This document shows positions 26,290 to 35,197 of a DNA stretch of 64,000 nt, one piece after another; within the stretch, counting starts at the first letter, position 1, and each line of letters opens with the position of its first letter. Origin of the DNA: Bacillota bacterium (lineage in GTDB: Bacteria > Bacillota > Clostridia > Lachnospirales > Lachnospiraceae); assembly GCA_023414355.1 (NCBI GenBank), contig JAEZOB010000053.1, forward strand, positions 1 to 64,000, given 5' to 3'. The position numbers and the translations under genes are program-made. The notes under the pieces were generated by a model. The model made no database searches and was not told the origin of the DNA. It saw nothing but the letters and a program-made list of their open reading frames with translations.

Positions 26290-27228
26290 TTATGCGTTTC
26301 GTATCAATCCTCTGATCTCCTGCTCCAGCTTCTTCTCATTCTCGAGATTGATCTCCTTCATCCTATTCAGTTTTTCCAATACCTCCTGAACCTGATCTCT
26401 GACATTTCTGACGCTATCTAAGGATTCCTCAATCCTTGACTGCATGCACCAGTCAGCAATTAGTCCGTCAAAGAAGAAATCAGCGAATTTTCCGAATTCG
26501 TCCATCGAAAAGGTTATTCCATTATTAATTCTGACATCAGCAAGCTCAGTACGAAAGCCTGAAAGCTTTCTCTGGATAAGCTCAGCTTCTCCCTTGGCAT
26601 CATCGATGTGGGAGTGCTTCGCTAAATCCGAGATCAGGCCGCCGCCCAGCAGATCAAAGGTTCCCCAACCCTCTGCACTATCCAGACTGTTCAAGGTCCG
26701 ATTGATATGCTCCATGACTTCATTTCCTGCAACAATTGCTTCATCAAGCTCCTTCTGATTATTCTTCATACCAAGGAGCTGTGAGGATAGCTCCAGTAGC
26801 TTCTGTCCCATATCCGAATGGGAGGTCATAATTAATTCTCTCTTTTTCTCATATAAGCCGTCATATTCGCTCTGACAACTCTTATATTGCAGCAGCTCCT
26901 CACCCAGCTCTTTGATCCGGTCCTCGATCTGAGTGAGTTCGGCAGCTGCCTGATCATATTTCAAGGCCGCAGCCAAGGCTTCCTTCCGTTCCTCTTCTAC
27001 CCGCTCCCCGAGCTTACCTAACATCATATAGAACAGGTGGGACAGGCTTTTTCTCTCCAACTGATCCACATCTGTATCTTCCTTCTCACGAACAGCTTGA
27101 TATTCCTTCAGCTTAAACTTAAGCTTCTTCTGTTGATCCATCAAATCCTCCAGCATGGAGCAAAGCTTCCTACGGCGGCAGACCTTCTGCATCGCCTCCT
27201 CCAGCTGTCTGTTAATTTCCTCATACAT
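26290..27228 (-). CDS. Long coiled-coil protein of unknown function
   Basis: A 312-residue soluble protein. I start it at MYEEINRQLEEAM with GGGAGG nine bases upstream; the frame is open to 27333. Heptad-rich charged stretches occur at about residues 1-75, 95-190 and 270-312. A less charged middle around WGTFDLLGGGLISDLAKHSH resembles central motifs of uncharacterised clostridial proteins. No enzyme motif is seen. It may be a structural or regulatory scaffold. Confidence 0.7.
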   Translation of the reverse strand: MYEEINRQLEEAMQKVCRRRKLCSMLEDLMDQQKKLKFKLKEYQAVREKEDTDVDQLERKSLSHLFYMMLGKLGERVEEERKEALAAALKYDQAAAELTQIEDRIKELGEELLQYKSCQSEYDGLYEKKRELIMTSHSDMGQKLLELSSQLLGMKNNQKELDEAIVAGNEVMEHINRTLNSLDSAEGWGTFDLLGGGLISDLAKHSHIDDAKGEAELIQRKLSGFRTELADVRINNGITFSMDEFGKFADFFFDGLIADWCMQSRIEESLDSVRNVRDQVQEVLEKLNRMKEINLENEKKLEQEIRGLIRNA

Positions 27229-27447
27229 CACTACTAACCTCCCAATCTTGGATCCTTCGATATGAACTCTATGGTATATTCCTTTACTTACTACGTATAC
27301 ATCAGTCTGGCAGGCTTGCCCTCCATACTGCATAGATTACATTATCTTTTTCACCGATTATAGTATATATGAGAAGAAATAGCATTAAAAAATGATGAAA
27401 ATCTCAAAAATGTAAGAAAAATTTAATGAACTCCCGGTGCAAACAGA

Positions 27448-28380
27448 TTAAATTAGCTGTAGCAGCTCCACAGCCCAGCGCATCGGACTGGCATAACTAA
27501 TCATGCGTAACAGCCAGGGCATGGATTCTACAGCCACAAATGTTCCTCCAAACAGTGACATCAGCACAGCAAAGGAAGAAGCCAGGACTCCTGCCTGTAC
27601 CTCACTCTTACTGATCAGGCAGATCACAACCGCAACCAGGGTAGCGAGTCCTGCTAACACCACAGCAAGAATACAAAACTCCGACAGACCCAAATGGAAC
27701 TCCTTGGATAAGATCGACAACAACGCCATACAGATCAGCACCTGTGACAAAGTTATCGTGAAGACGGAGGCTATATGTCCTGCTATATATCCTGCTTTTG
27801 TGTTTTTCGCATACTGATATCTAAGATAGGTTCCTGATTGCTTATCTCGAATGATTAGGGATGCATATAAAACAGTGAAAACCATGAACAGGGTCAACAG
27901 CATCGTAATGCTCCGCTCTGTTTTCTGTAGTCCTTTCTGTTTTAAACCCTCCAGCATCAGCGGTTCACGATTAATCACCGCAGTCGTCACGGCTTTTTGC
28001 AGGAAAGCTATATACTTCTCGGGCTTGTAGGCTATGATCCGAAGGTCGCTTAGGGTCTCTCCCCGACAATCCAGTACCACCTGGTAATGCCCCGACATCA
28101 AATCCATATTCAGGCTTTCTTCCTTTGCCCTGTCATAGGTGATACCCCCCGATTGGTCAAGTACCTGATATAGGATTGCCCTGTAGTCTCCTTCTCCGGG
28201 TTCAGAAGTTCCTGGAAACTCCTCTGCTGACAATACTCCCACCCTGAGAGAGACCTCATCGAAATCGATCAACCCGAATAATGTACACAGTATTAACGGC
28301 AGCAGAAAAGTTATAGCAAAAAATGTCTTATGTCGAGAATACCTTTTTAGATTATTTTTCATAACCGGGAAGCACTCCAT
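27448..28380 (-). CDS. ABC-2 family transporter permease, distal subunit
   Basis: A 310-residue permease with one N-terminal helix (LLPLILCTLFGLI), an extracellular domain of about 130 residues and five C-terminal helices, the YhgE/DrrB-like ABC-2 plan. The start at 28380 follows GGAGG with nine-base spacing and overlaps the upstream permease gene by 29 bases. With the next two genes it forms a heteromeric exporter controlled by the PadR gene upstream. Confidence 0.87.
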   Translation of the reverse strand: MECFPVMKNNLKRYSRHKTFFAITFLLPLILCTLFGLIDFDEVSLRVGVLSAEEFPGTSEPGEGDYRAILYQVLDQSGGITYDRAKEESLNMDLMSGHYQVVLDCRGETLSDLRIIAYKPEKYIAFLQKAVTTAVINREPLMLEGLKQKGLQKTERSITMLLTLFMVFTVLYASLIIRDKQSGTYLRYQYAKNTKAGYIAGHIASVFTITLSQVLICMALLSILSKEFHLGLSEFCILAVVLAGLATLVAVVICLISKSEVQAGVLASSFAVLMSLFGGTFVAVESMPWLLRMISYASPMRWAVELLQLI

Positions 28381-29119
28381 GGATATATTCCTCCTTTTTA
28401 AATAATAATATGGCCATCACAGTAAACCCAAGTCCAATGATCAAATAGACCAAGGCTGTCATCCATAGGAACCCCGCGTTACCATCATAGATGCAGCGGA
28501 ATATGCTGCGGTTAATCCAGGTCAGCGGCGATAGTCTGATCGCAGTCTCCCAAGCAGGCTTCAGGCTCCCAAAGGGATAGAAGGACCCTGCCAGAATGCC
28601 TGCTGCCATGACCGGGATATTGATGATGTTCTTAACAAGAATGAAATTTTTAATACCATAACCGATAAACAGACCGACTCCACAGACAGCAAAGCTCAAC
28701 AATGAAAGCAGTGCCAGTATATGCAGGAAATTATCCCTGATTGGCAGCTTCAATACCAGCATACTAAAGAGGAGCACCACCACATTGCAGCAGCTTAAGA
28801 TAATTGTGCAGGATAACAGTCTGGATAGAATCAGTTGAAGCTTAGAGATCGGTGTAAATAAGAACCTCATGGCAGTTTTCTTATAGGCCTCCTCCTTGGC
28901 CGCATAAGCAGCTGTGATAATTGACAGCGCGATGCAAAAGGGAAGTGTCACGATACTGTAATATTGATAGCCGGTAAACCCATTCCCATAGCTTTCCGAG
29001 GACAGATAACCCAGTATCACGGTCAATATTATTGGGAAGATGATGTTATAACCGATAAAAAATCCATCCTTCGACCTTCGTCGTAAATCCTGCCTTAACA
29101 GGCATAAAAATGTATTCAT
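28352..29119 (-). CDS. ABC-2 family transporter permease, proximal subunit
   Basis: A 255-residue membrane protein with about six hydrophobic segments. I start it at MNTFLCLLRQDLRRRSKDGF (29119), with GGAGA upstream; the frame is open to 29152. It lies between the ATPase gene and the second permease. Export of a peptide, lipid or drug is the usual role. Confidence 0.85.
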   Translation of the reverse strand: MNTFLCLLRQDLRRRSKDGFFIGYNIIFPIILTVILGYLSSESYGNGFTGYQYYSIVTLPFCIALSIITAAYAAKEEAYKKTAMRFLFTPISKLQLILSRLLSCTIILSCCNVVVLLFSMLVLKLPIRDNFLHILALLSLLSFAVCGVGLFIGYGIKNFILVKNIINIPVMAAGILAGSFYPFGSLKPAWETAIRLSPLTWINRSIFRCIYDGNAGFLWMTALVYLIIGLGFTVMAILLFKKEEYIHGVLPGYEK

Positions 29120-29172
29120 AGGAATCTCCATTCCGCCGCACTCAGGCGGCATATCAAATAATGTTGTAGCCT

Positions 29173-29220
29173 GAAGAAGTTCAGAATGAGTTTCCTATGA
29201 AATTCATTCTGGAGTTCTTC
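29173..29220. other. Long hairpin between the ATPase and permease genes
   Basis: 22-base arms at 29173-29194 and 29199-29220 pair with a few mismatches around a CTAT loop. No T run follows on the minus strand. It may act as an mRNA stabiliser or partial attenuator that keeps ATPase message above permease message. Confidence 0.6.
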
Positions 29221-29264
29221 TGTAATTGGAAGATAATTATGGTATTCTCTTAATTATCTTCAAA

Positions 29265-30014
29265 TTATTCGTCCCGCAGCTCTGTCCCCGTCAGCATCAG
29301 AAAGATTTCTTCAAGATTACGACAGTTCTGCGCTTCATATTTCCCCTTGAACGCTTCTTTCTCCATATCCTCAAGCAGTTTTCCGTGATCCATCACAACG
29401 ATACGGTTACAGATCGCTTCGATCTCCTCCATATAATGGGAAACATAGATGACAGAGGTTCCTCTGCTGTTTAGCATTTTGATTGACTCCATGATGTGAT
29501 TTCTGGACTGCGGATCAATTCCTACCGTCGGCTCATCCATAATCAAAAGCTTTGGTGTATGTGCGATCGAGCAGGCAATATTCAGCCTTCTCTTCATACC
29601 TCCCGAGAACTTACTTGGCAGCTCGGCACGATGCTCCCACAGACCGACAAATTCCAGAGCTTCTCTGGCTCTCTGTTTCAGATCAGTACCCCTATGACCG
29701 TATAAGGAGCAGAAGAACTTTACATTGTCATAAGCACTGATATCTTCATAGACAGCAATGTCCTGAGGAACAACTCCGATGGAACGTTTGAACGCTTTCA
29801 GATTTTCCTCTGTCCTTTGATTTTGGAACAGGATATCACCCTCACCTTTCTCCTCCACATCAATCATCATCTTAATGGTAGTACTTTTTCCTGCTCCATT
29901 TGGCCCGATGAAGCCTAAAATATCCCCTTCTGTAACCTTAAAGTTAAGCTGATCCACTACTTTTTTCTCTCCGTAGCTTTTTGATAAATTCTTTACCTCC
30001 AATAATGCGTTCAT
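29265..30014 (-). CDS. ABC transporter ATP-binding protein
   Basis: A 249-residue ATPase. Walker A is GFIGPNGAGKSTT, the signature is KFSGGMKRRLNIACSI and Walker B is LLIMDEPTVGIDP, followed by a YVSHYMEE H-loop. GGAGG lies before the ATG. It heads a three-gene exporter operon with two ABC-2 permeases downstream, 179 bases after a PadR gene. A PadR box lies just upstream. Confidence 0.93.
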   Translation of the reverse strand: MNALLEVKNLSKSYGEKKVVDQLNFKVTEGDILGFIGPNGAGKSTTIKMMIDVEEKGEGDILFQNQRTEENLKAFKRSIGVVPQDIAVYEDISAYDNVKFFCSLYGHRGTDLKQRAREALEFVGLWEHRAELPSKFSGGMKRRLNIACSIAHTPKLLIMDEPTVGIDPQSRNHIMESIKMLNSRGTSVIYVSHYMEEIEAICNRIVVMDHGKLLEDMEKEAFKGKYEAQNCRNLEEIFLMLTGTELRDE

Positions 30015-30035
30015 ACTGTTTCCTCCTTTTAGAAT

Positions 30036-30080
30036 TATCCAATTTTATTTATTTTATATTATAATACTCAATGTTGGATA
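30036..30080. promoter_or_regulatory. Degenerate PadR operator upstream of the exporter operon
   Basis: TTATCCAA at 30036-30043 and TCAATGTTGGATA at 30068-30080 are the outer parts of the two arms seen in the perfect palindrome at 30975. This places a second, weaker PadR site at the exporter promoter. Confidence 0.55.
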
Positions 30081-30192
30081 TTTGGGTGAGAATATAGAGT
30101 TTACACTGCGGCTTTCCTCACGACAGGCAAACTCTTTCAATATGGCAAAAGCTTCCTTAGCTTTTAAATCCATCCTCTTATTACTCTTTAGA

Positions 30193-30921
30193 CTATTTCT
30201 TCTTAATCTGATTCTCCAGCTCATAGATGATTTTATCCAGACTAACGACAGCATTTTCAGGATCTCTCATTATCTCATTCTTCAGCATCAATGCGTACTG
30301 CAGCCTCTGCTCTTCTTCGGAAATACTGCTCTTCTCCTCTATTCGGTTAAAATCTATCGTCTTAATAATCTGCTCTGTCCCGTGGCTGGCTTCAATATAT
30401 TGGTCCAGATTGGCCAGCAGCTCTTCATGCCAGCGGATCTGAAAGGCGATGTTCTCAATCGTCATCTGAAAGCTAAGTCTGGACAACTCAGTTATTTCAG
30501 CACTACCCTTGATGTCATACCATTTCTCCCAATATTCCTTCTGCTCTCGCAGCTTAGCTATGTGCGCCATAATGCATATTTCAAGCTCTTCCCGAGATAA
30601 GGACCCAAGGATCGGATCTGTATAGAATTTAAAGGAACCGATATTCGCAATCGGTGTATCCATTGCTTCAAGCATCTGCCTACGGAGCTCTTCCCGGCCA
30701 CTCTCGGTAATTTCATAGATCTTTCGCACCCTCGAACCGGTACGTTCCTCCCGAAGGACACGGATATGCTGATCCTTCTCAAGCTTAGTGAGCGCATAAT
30801 AGATGGACCCGGATAATATCTTCGTCCACTGTTCGATATTCGAAACCTGAAGGAATTTCTGGATCTCATAGCCATGGGTCGGTTTCATATTCAAGTAGTA
30901 CAGGATAAATGCACTGATCAT
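30193..30921 (-). CDS. PadR-family transcriptional regulator with Vir-like C-terminal domain
   Basis: A 242-residue PadR regulator. The winged helix occupies residues 1-85 (LNMKPTHGYEIQKFL, KILSGSIYYALTKLEKDQHI, then RKIYEITESGREELRRQM). A long helical C-terminal half suits ligand sensing and dimerisation. AGGAAGG precedes the ATG. The gene sits between a perfect 41-bp palindrome upstream and an ABC exporter operon downstream, the usual arrangement for a drug-responsive PadR/ABC unit. Confidence 0.9.
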   Translation of the reverse strand: MISAFILYYLNMKPTHGYEIQKFLQVSNIEQWTKILSGSIYYALTKLEKDQHIRVLREERTGSRVRKIYEITESGREELRRQMLEAMDTPIANIGSFKFYTDPILGSLSREELEICIMAHIAKLREQKEYWEKWYDIKGSAEITELSRLSFQMTIENIAFQIRWHEELLANLDQYIEASHGTEQIIKTIDFNRIEEKSSISEEEQRLQYALMLKNEIMRDPENAVVSLDKIIYELENQIKKK

Positions 30922-30974
30922 TGGTTATCCTTCCTGACTGACAGTCTATATATTCTTTCTCAATTGTACCTCTG

Positions 30975-31015
30975 TTATCCAACGTTGAGTATATTATATA
31001 TTCAACGTTGGATAA
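30975..31015. promoter_or_regulatory. Perfect 41-bp palindromic PadR operator
   Basis: Arms TTATCCAACGTTGA (30975-30988) and TCAACGTTGGATAA (31002-31015) are exact complements around a 13-base AT-rich spacer. It lies 54 bases upstream of padR, over its likely promoter. Half-sites of the same sequence occur at 30068 and 21846. Confidence 0.8.
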
Positions 31016-31052
31016 TGTCAATGGCCTATTTGTAAGTTTTAAAACTTTACTC

Positions 31053-31751
31053 CTATTTGCCTGGTACTTTGTCTAACCTATTACAAACGCTCTTCAGTCT
31101 GCGGGAATCATTGATATGAACCACCTGATGTCTGGTAATTGGCATCAGAAGAATACCTGCCACATTCTTTCTTCCCCAGAAGTCCAGCAGCCAGACCGCC
31201 TCCGGGCGAGATGAGACACCGCCGGCTTCAGCGATTCTCCGGATACCCTTCTGAGGAACCTTTTGCTTTAAATCATCGAACTGCAAGCCTTCCAAAATCC
31301 CTTTGACTCTTCGACCCACCTCATTACGATACTGATATAGAGCATCCTTGTCCACCTCGTTGCTGAAGGCGAGGATTTCCTCATCTGTCATGGCATTCCC
31401 GGTATCAGTCACCATAGTATTCAGCAGCTTGTGCCAGGATTCCTCCAGAACTTGTTCGCAGCCTGCAATCAGGTAATTTGCCGTAAGATCCTCTATTCTT
31501 GTGATGTGCCAGATGTTCCAGGCAACCGTATCATCCTTAATCGTCGGCATTGTACGAAATGCTTTATCTGAAAGACCCTCCCAGAGCTCATCCATATAAG
31601 TCTGCTCTGTTCTACCGTATACCTCCCGACAATGCACCATCGAGTGCATCTGTAGGAGCTGCTCTCTCATCTCCTCAAAGCTCTCCTTCTTCTTGATTAG
31701 CTCCCGGAGTCTCGCCTGAATTGGATTCCAATCGATTCTGTCGTTTGCCAT
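31053..31751 (-). CDS. DinB-superfamily protein
   Basis: A 232-residue four-helix DinB/YfiT-like protein. The helix 1-2 region includes HSMVHCREVYGRTEQTYMDE. The conserved block NIWHITRIEDLTANYLIAG carries the probable first metal-binding His, and a second is in MPITRHQVVHIND. I start it at MANDRIDWNP (31751), with AGGGGG upstream. DinB-like proteins often act in thiol-dependent transfer or stress response; no specific reaction is claimed. Confidence 0.78.
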   Translation of the reverse strand: MANDRIDWNPIQARLRELIKKKESFEEMREQLLQMHSMVHCREVYGRTEQTYMDELWEGLSDKAFRTMPTIKDDTVAWNIWHITRIEDLTANYLIAGCEQVLEESWHKLLNTMVTDTGNAMTDEEILAFSNEVDKDALYQYRNEVGRRVKGILEGLQFDDLKQKVPQKGIRRIAEAGGVSSRPEAVWLLDFWGRKNVAGILLMPITRHQVVHINDSRRLKSVCNRLDKVPGK

Positions 31752-31851
31752 ACCCTCAATCCCCCTTAACATTATGGATAGGTTTTCATGATGTGATACA
31801 CTCTCATACCTGGGTTCTATGCTATCTTATGATTAGCTTGCGTCTGTCCGC

Positions 31852-32712
31852 TTACTTCTTCTTCTCAATCGGGATCCATACTTCGCTTCGATAATCCGCT
31901 GCATCTCCATCTCCTTCACTGTACCATTCGATTTCTGCACTTCCTGCATGCTCATAGCCTGAGGATGGGAACCATTCACTATAGACTCGCTTCCATACTG
32001 CCTGAATGGCATCCGGCATCGGACCCACACTTTCAAATATTACCCAGAGTCCTGCAGCGACCTTAAGCTCATCCATTCCCTCAGGAATTTCATTGTCAGT
32101 GGCACTGGCTACAAAGTAGTCAAATTCTGCCTCTCTGAAGTTAGCACAGATACCCATGACACCACTTGGCTCTCTATTCGACAGAGCCATAATTCTATCA
32201 AAGGAACCGTCCTGACATACTTCCTCCCAAATCTTCGGTACACGCGCAAAATTAGCTCCGCCTTTATTGGATATGGCTTCTTTCCTTCCTACGAAACGCA
32301 TCATAGGTTTTTCTTCAATACGATACTTCATCTCTTTTCCTCCTTGAACGGATAAGTGAAAGGTAATTCTGGGAAAGGAGGATAGCGGCACCCCGTGCAC
32401 CCTGACCATACTAGGTGCTATGCCATGCATATTAATGAATGCCCTGGTAAAGGCTGTCGGAGAATGATATCCATACTTCAGTGCAATATCGATGATCTTC
32501 TCCGAGCTGTTCAATAAATCAAAGGCTGCCAGTGTCATACGTCTCTGTCTGACATAATCACTTAGTCCCATCCCTGCAACAAAGGAGAACATCCTTTGAA
32601 AATGAAAGAGAGAGCAGCAGGAAATCTTCGCCGCCTCATTATAATCTATCTCATCATCCAGCCTCTCCTCGATATACTCGATTGCAGCATTCATATGATC
32701 CAACCAGTCCAT
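31852..32712 (-). CDS. AraC-family regulator with GyrI-like effector-binding domain
   Basis: A 286-residue AraC-GyrI protein. The DNA-binding part is residues 1-110 (FHFQRMFSFVAGMGLSDYV, KIIDIALKYGYHSPTAFTRAF), followed by a GyrI-like domain with MPDAIQAVWKRVYSEWFPSS. I start it at MDWLDHMNAA because GGGAGGTGATGAC precedes that ATG; the frame is open to 32835. It shares whole motifs with the protein at 12999-13913. Confidence 0.88.
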   Translation of the reverse strand: MDWLDHMNAAIEYIEERLDDEIDYNEAAKISCCSLFHFQRMFSFVAGMGLSDYVRQRRMTLAAFDLLNSSEKIIDIALKYGYHSPTAFTRAFINMHGIAPSMVRVHGVPLSSFPRITFHLSVQGGKEMKYRIEEKPMMRFVGRKEAISNKGGANFARVPKIWEEVCQDGSFDRIMALSNREPSGVMGICANFREAEFDYFVASATDNEIPEGMDELKVAAGLWVIFESVGPMPDAIQAVWKRVYSEWFPSSGYEHAGSAEIEWYSEGDGDAADYRSEVWIPIEKKK

Positions 32713-32902
32713 GTCATCACCTCCCGATGAAGTAAAGTCTACACAATTACTATTTTCTAATCCTCTCTTTTCCTGTTCTGTTATGAGAGAAAAGAGTCCC
32801 GGCGTAGCCATTGATTGGTTCAGCCAAGACTCCATTATTCTATACTATAAATCATGAGCAAAGTATCAAAAGCTTCTGTGCGCTTTCCTCTATACTGTTT
32901 TT

Positions 32903-33550
32903 CTATTGTGCACAGCAGATTTGTACCAGCTTCGAGAAGGTAAACAGGTTATAGGTTGCTTCGGAATAACCGAAGGCATCGCCGATTGCCGCACTGTCCA
33001 TACCTGCCGCACGTGCTGCATCAACACCTGATTTGGCGTCTTCCACCACCAGGCACAGCGAAGGACTTAGATTAAGGAATTCCGCTGCTTTTTGGAATAC
33101 CTCAGGATCCGGCTTGGACTTCATAATATTATTGCCGTCGGAAATAGCGTCAAAATAATTATAGAGTCCGATCCGTTCCAAAATCAGTCTTGCATTTCTA
33201 CTAGAGGAACCGATAGCCAGGTATAGGCCTCTTTTTCTAAGGTGATCTAAGGTGTCCTTTACCTCCTTGCTCAAATCATTTTCTGACATATCCTTTAAAA
33301 GCTCTTTATAGATTGCATTCTTCTCATCGGCCAGTGTTACCTTCTCCTCCTGCGTCAGAGGAGTACCCTGCCATCCTTCAAGGATAATTTCGAGGCTATC
33401 CATGCGGCTTACACCACGTAGTCTGTTATTGATTTTTTCATCAAAATAGACACCCATCTTGTCAGCCAGCTGCTTCCATGCCAGATAATGATAACGGTCG
33501 GTATGACAGATTACTCCATCCAGGTCAAATATAATTGCTTTATATTTCAT
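32903..33550 (-). CDS. pgmB: Beta-phosphoglucomutase
   Basis: A 215-residue HAD-superfamily mutase that converts beta-glucose 1-phosphate to glucose 6-phosphate. Motif I is FDLDGVICHTDRYHYLAWK with nucleophile Asp9 and acid/base Asp11, motif II is GSSSRN, and the end of the core has KPDPEVF and VVEDAKSGVDAARAAGM. These cap and core residues are those of beta-phosphoglucomutase, not a plain phosphatase. It usually works with maltose or trehalose phosphorylases; none is seen nearby. Confidence 0.9.
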   Translation of the reverse strand: MKYKAIIFDLDGVICHTDRYHYLAWKQLADKMGVYFDEKINNRLRGVSRMDSLEIILEGWQGTPLTQEEKVTLADEKNAIYKELLKDMSENDLSKEVKDTLDHLRKRGLYLAIGSSSRNARLILERIGLYNYFDAISDGNNIMKSKPDPEVFQKAAEFLNLSPSLCLVVEDAKSGVDAARAAGMDSAAIGDAFGYSEATYNLFTFSKLVQICCAQ

Positions 33551-33683
33551 CCTTAATCACCTTTCTATCCAATAATATCTATTTTTATGATATCACGTTA
33601 GGCTATTTTAGACAATATTTCGTTATAAATTTATGCATAATCTGTCCTTCAGTTCATAATCAACACCTTACACATGGATTTGC

Positions 33684-34484
33684 TTAGAAATTCCTCGTAT
33701 TCAATGAGAGACGATAGCAATGGTTCAAGGGTCCGCTTCCTCTCCCAAGATCGAGTCCAGAGCTCAGTGCTCCTGTAAGATATTCCTTGGCAAGTGCGAT
33801 ACTTTTCGGGATATCGATGCCATGTGCAAGATTACAGGCAATCGCAGAAGACAGAGTGCAGCCTGTTCCATGAGTATTCGGATTATCGATACGAGGAGTC
33901 TCATACCAATATAATCCGCTCGGCTCATACAACAGATCATCGCTACTGCCGGTAAGATGGCCTCCCTTGATCAATATCGCTCCGTGATAATATTCAGCGA
34001 TTTTTTCTGCAGCCTGTACCATCTCTGCCTTTGAATTCACGGTAATACCGCTTAGTACCTCTGCCTCCGGAATATTGGGCGTAATGACGTCTACGAGCGG
34101 CATCAGCCTCTTTGTAAGCAGCTCAACTGCATCGCCATCGATCAGCCTGCTTCCGCTGGTCGCTATCATGACCGGGTCAAGCACCACCTTTTTTGCTTGA
34201 TATTGTATCAGCTTATCGGCAATCACCTCAATCGTCCGCCGATTGGAGACCATACCGATCTTTATGGCATCCGGACGAATATCTGTAAAAACCATATCCA
34301 GCTGTTCTGCCACAAACTCGGGACTCACCTCTAAAACTCCACTTACTCCGGTCGTGTTCTGAGCAGTAAGTGCAGTTATAACACTCATGGCATAAAGCTT
34401 ATGAACCGTAATTGTTTTAATGTCTGCCTGAATTCCTGCTCCACCGCTGCAATCTGAGCCGGCAATTGATAAAATCGTTCTCAT
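33684..34484 (-). CDS. thiD: Hydroxymethylpyrimidine/phosphomethylpyrimidine kinase ThiD
   Basis: A 266-residue ribokinase-fold kinase that phosphorylates HMP and HMP-P in thiamin synthesis. The start carries LSIAGSDCSGGAGIQADIKT, the substrate and magnesium region is ALTAQNTTGV, and NTHGTGCTLSSAIA gives the anion-hole and catalytic Asp-type region. I prefer MRTILSIAG at 34484, because AAAGGA is nine bases away; a second ATG at 34490 is too close to it. Last gene of the thiC-thiM-thiE-thiD cluster. Confidence 0.93.
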   Translation of the reverse strand: MRTILSIAGSDCSGGAGIQADIKTITVHKLYAMSVITALTAQNTTGVSGVLEVSPEFVAEQLDMVFTDIRPDAIKIGMVSNRRTIEVIADKLIQYQAKKVVLDPVMIATSGSRLIDGDAVELLTKRLMPLVDVITPNIPEAEVLSGITVNSKAEMVQAAEKIAEYYHGAILIKGGHLTGSSDDLLYEPSGLYWYETPRIDNPNTHGTGCTLSSAIACNLAHGIDIPKSIALAKEYLTGALSSGLDLGRGSGPLNHCYRLSLNTRNF

Positions 34485-34549
34485 AGACATGCATCCTTTC
34501 TTAATTACAGGCTGCTTGCTCTTAGCATTTCAAGGAGCAGCTGCCTTAC

Positions 34550-35188
34550 TCAATCCTCCTCGACTACCTGCCTGAGCAGATCAGCCAGTTCCTCCGTAGC
34601 CCTACCTATCTCCTTACTGGCAAAGATTGCGGACACCACAGCCACACCGACAATTCCGGTTCCCTTGAGCATGGTGATATTGTCCTTCGTAATTCCACCA
34701 ATCGCAACTACCGGTATGGTTACCGCACTACAGATATCTTTCAAGGTCCGGAGTGCTACCTCATGAGCGTCGCTTTTCGTTGTGGTTGTGAAGACAGCTC
34801 CTGTACCGATGTAATCTGCTCCATTATCCTGTGCCCTGCGTGCCTCCTCTACCGTATGAGCGGATATTCCGATGATTTTATCATTCCCCAGTCTGGCTCT
34901 CGCATGACCAAGCTCCATGTCCTCCTGTCCGAGATGGACTCCTTCCGCTCCTATTGCAATCGCCACCTCAACATTATCGTTGATAATCAGTGGAACTCCA
35001 TACTGCATCGTAATCTCATGAATCTCTTTGGCCAAAGCCACAAACTCTTCAAAGGGCATATCCTTTTCCCGAAGCTGTAGCAATGTAACTCCGCCCTCCA
35101 AAGCCTCCTTCACCTGTCTGACCAGACTGTCTCCGTTCAACCAGCTCCGATCAGTCACGGCATATAATAAATAGTCTTTTCTCTGCAT
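34550..35188 (-). CDS. thiE: Thiamin phosphate synthase ThiE
   Basis: A 212-residue TIM-barrel enzyme that couples HMP-PP and HET-P to thiamin phosphate. Visible are LLQLREKDMPFEEF, NDNVEVAIAIGAEGVHLGQ, GISAHTVEEA, GTGAVFTTTTKSDA and VAIGGI. I start it at MQRKDYLLYA because AGGAG lies six bases upstream. It is nine bases after thiM, so it is co-transcribed. Confidence 0.93.
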   Translation of the reverse strand: MQRKDYLLYAVTDRSWLNGDSLVRQVKEALEGGVTLLQLREKDMPFEEFVALAKEIHEITMQYGVPLIINDNVEVAIAIGAEGVHLGQEDMELGHARARLGNDKIIGISAHTVEEARRAQDNGADYIGTGAVFTTTTKSDAHEVALRTLKDICSAVTIPVVAIGGITKDNITMLKGTGIVGVAVVSAIFASKEIGRATEELADLLRQVVEED

Positions 35189-35197
35189 CTGCATCTC

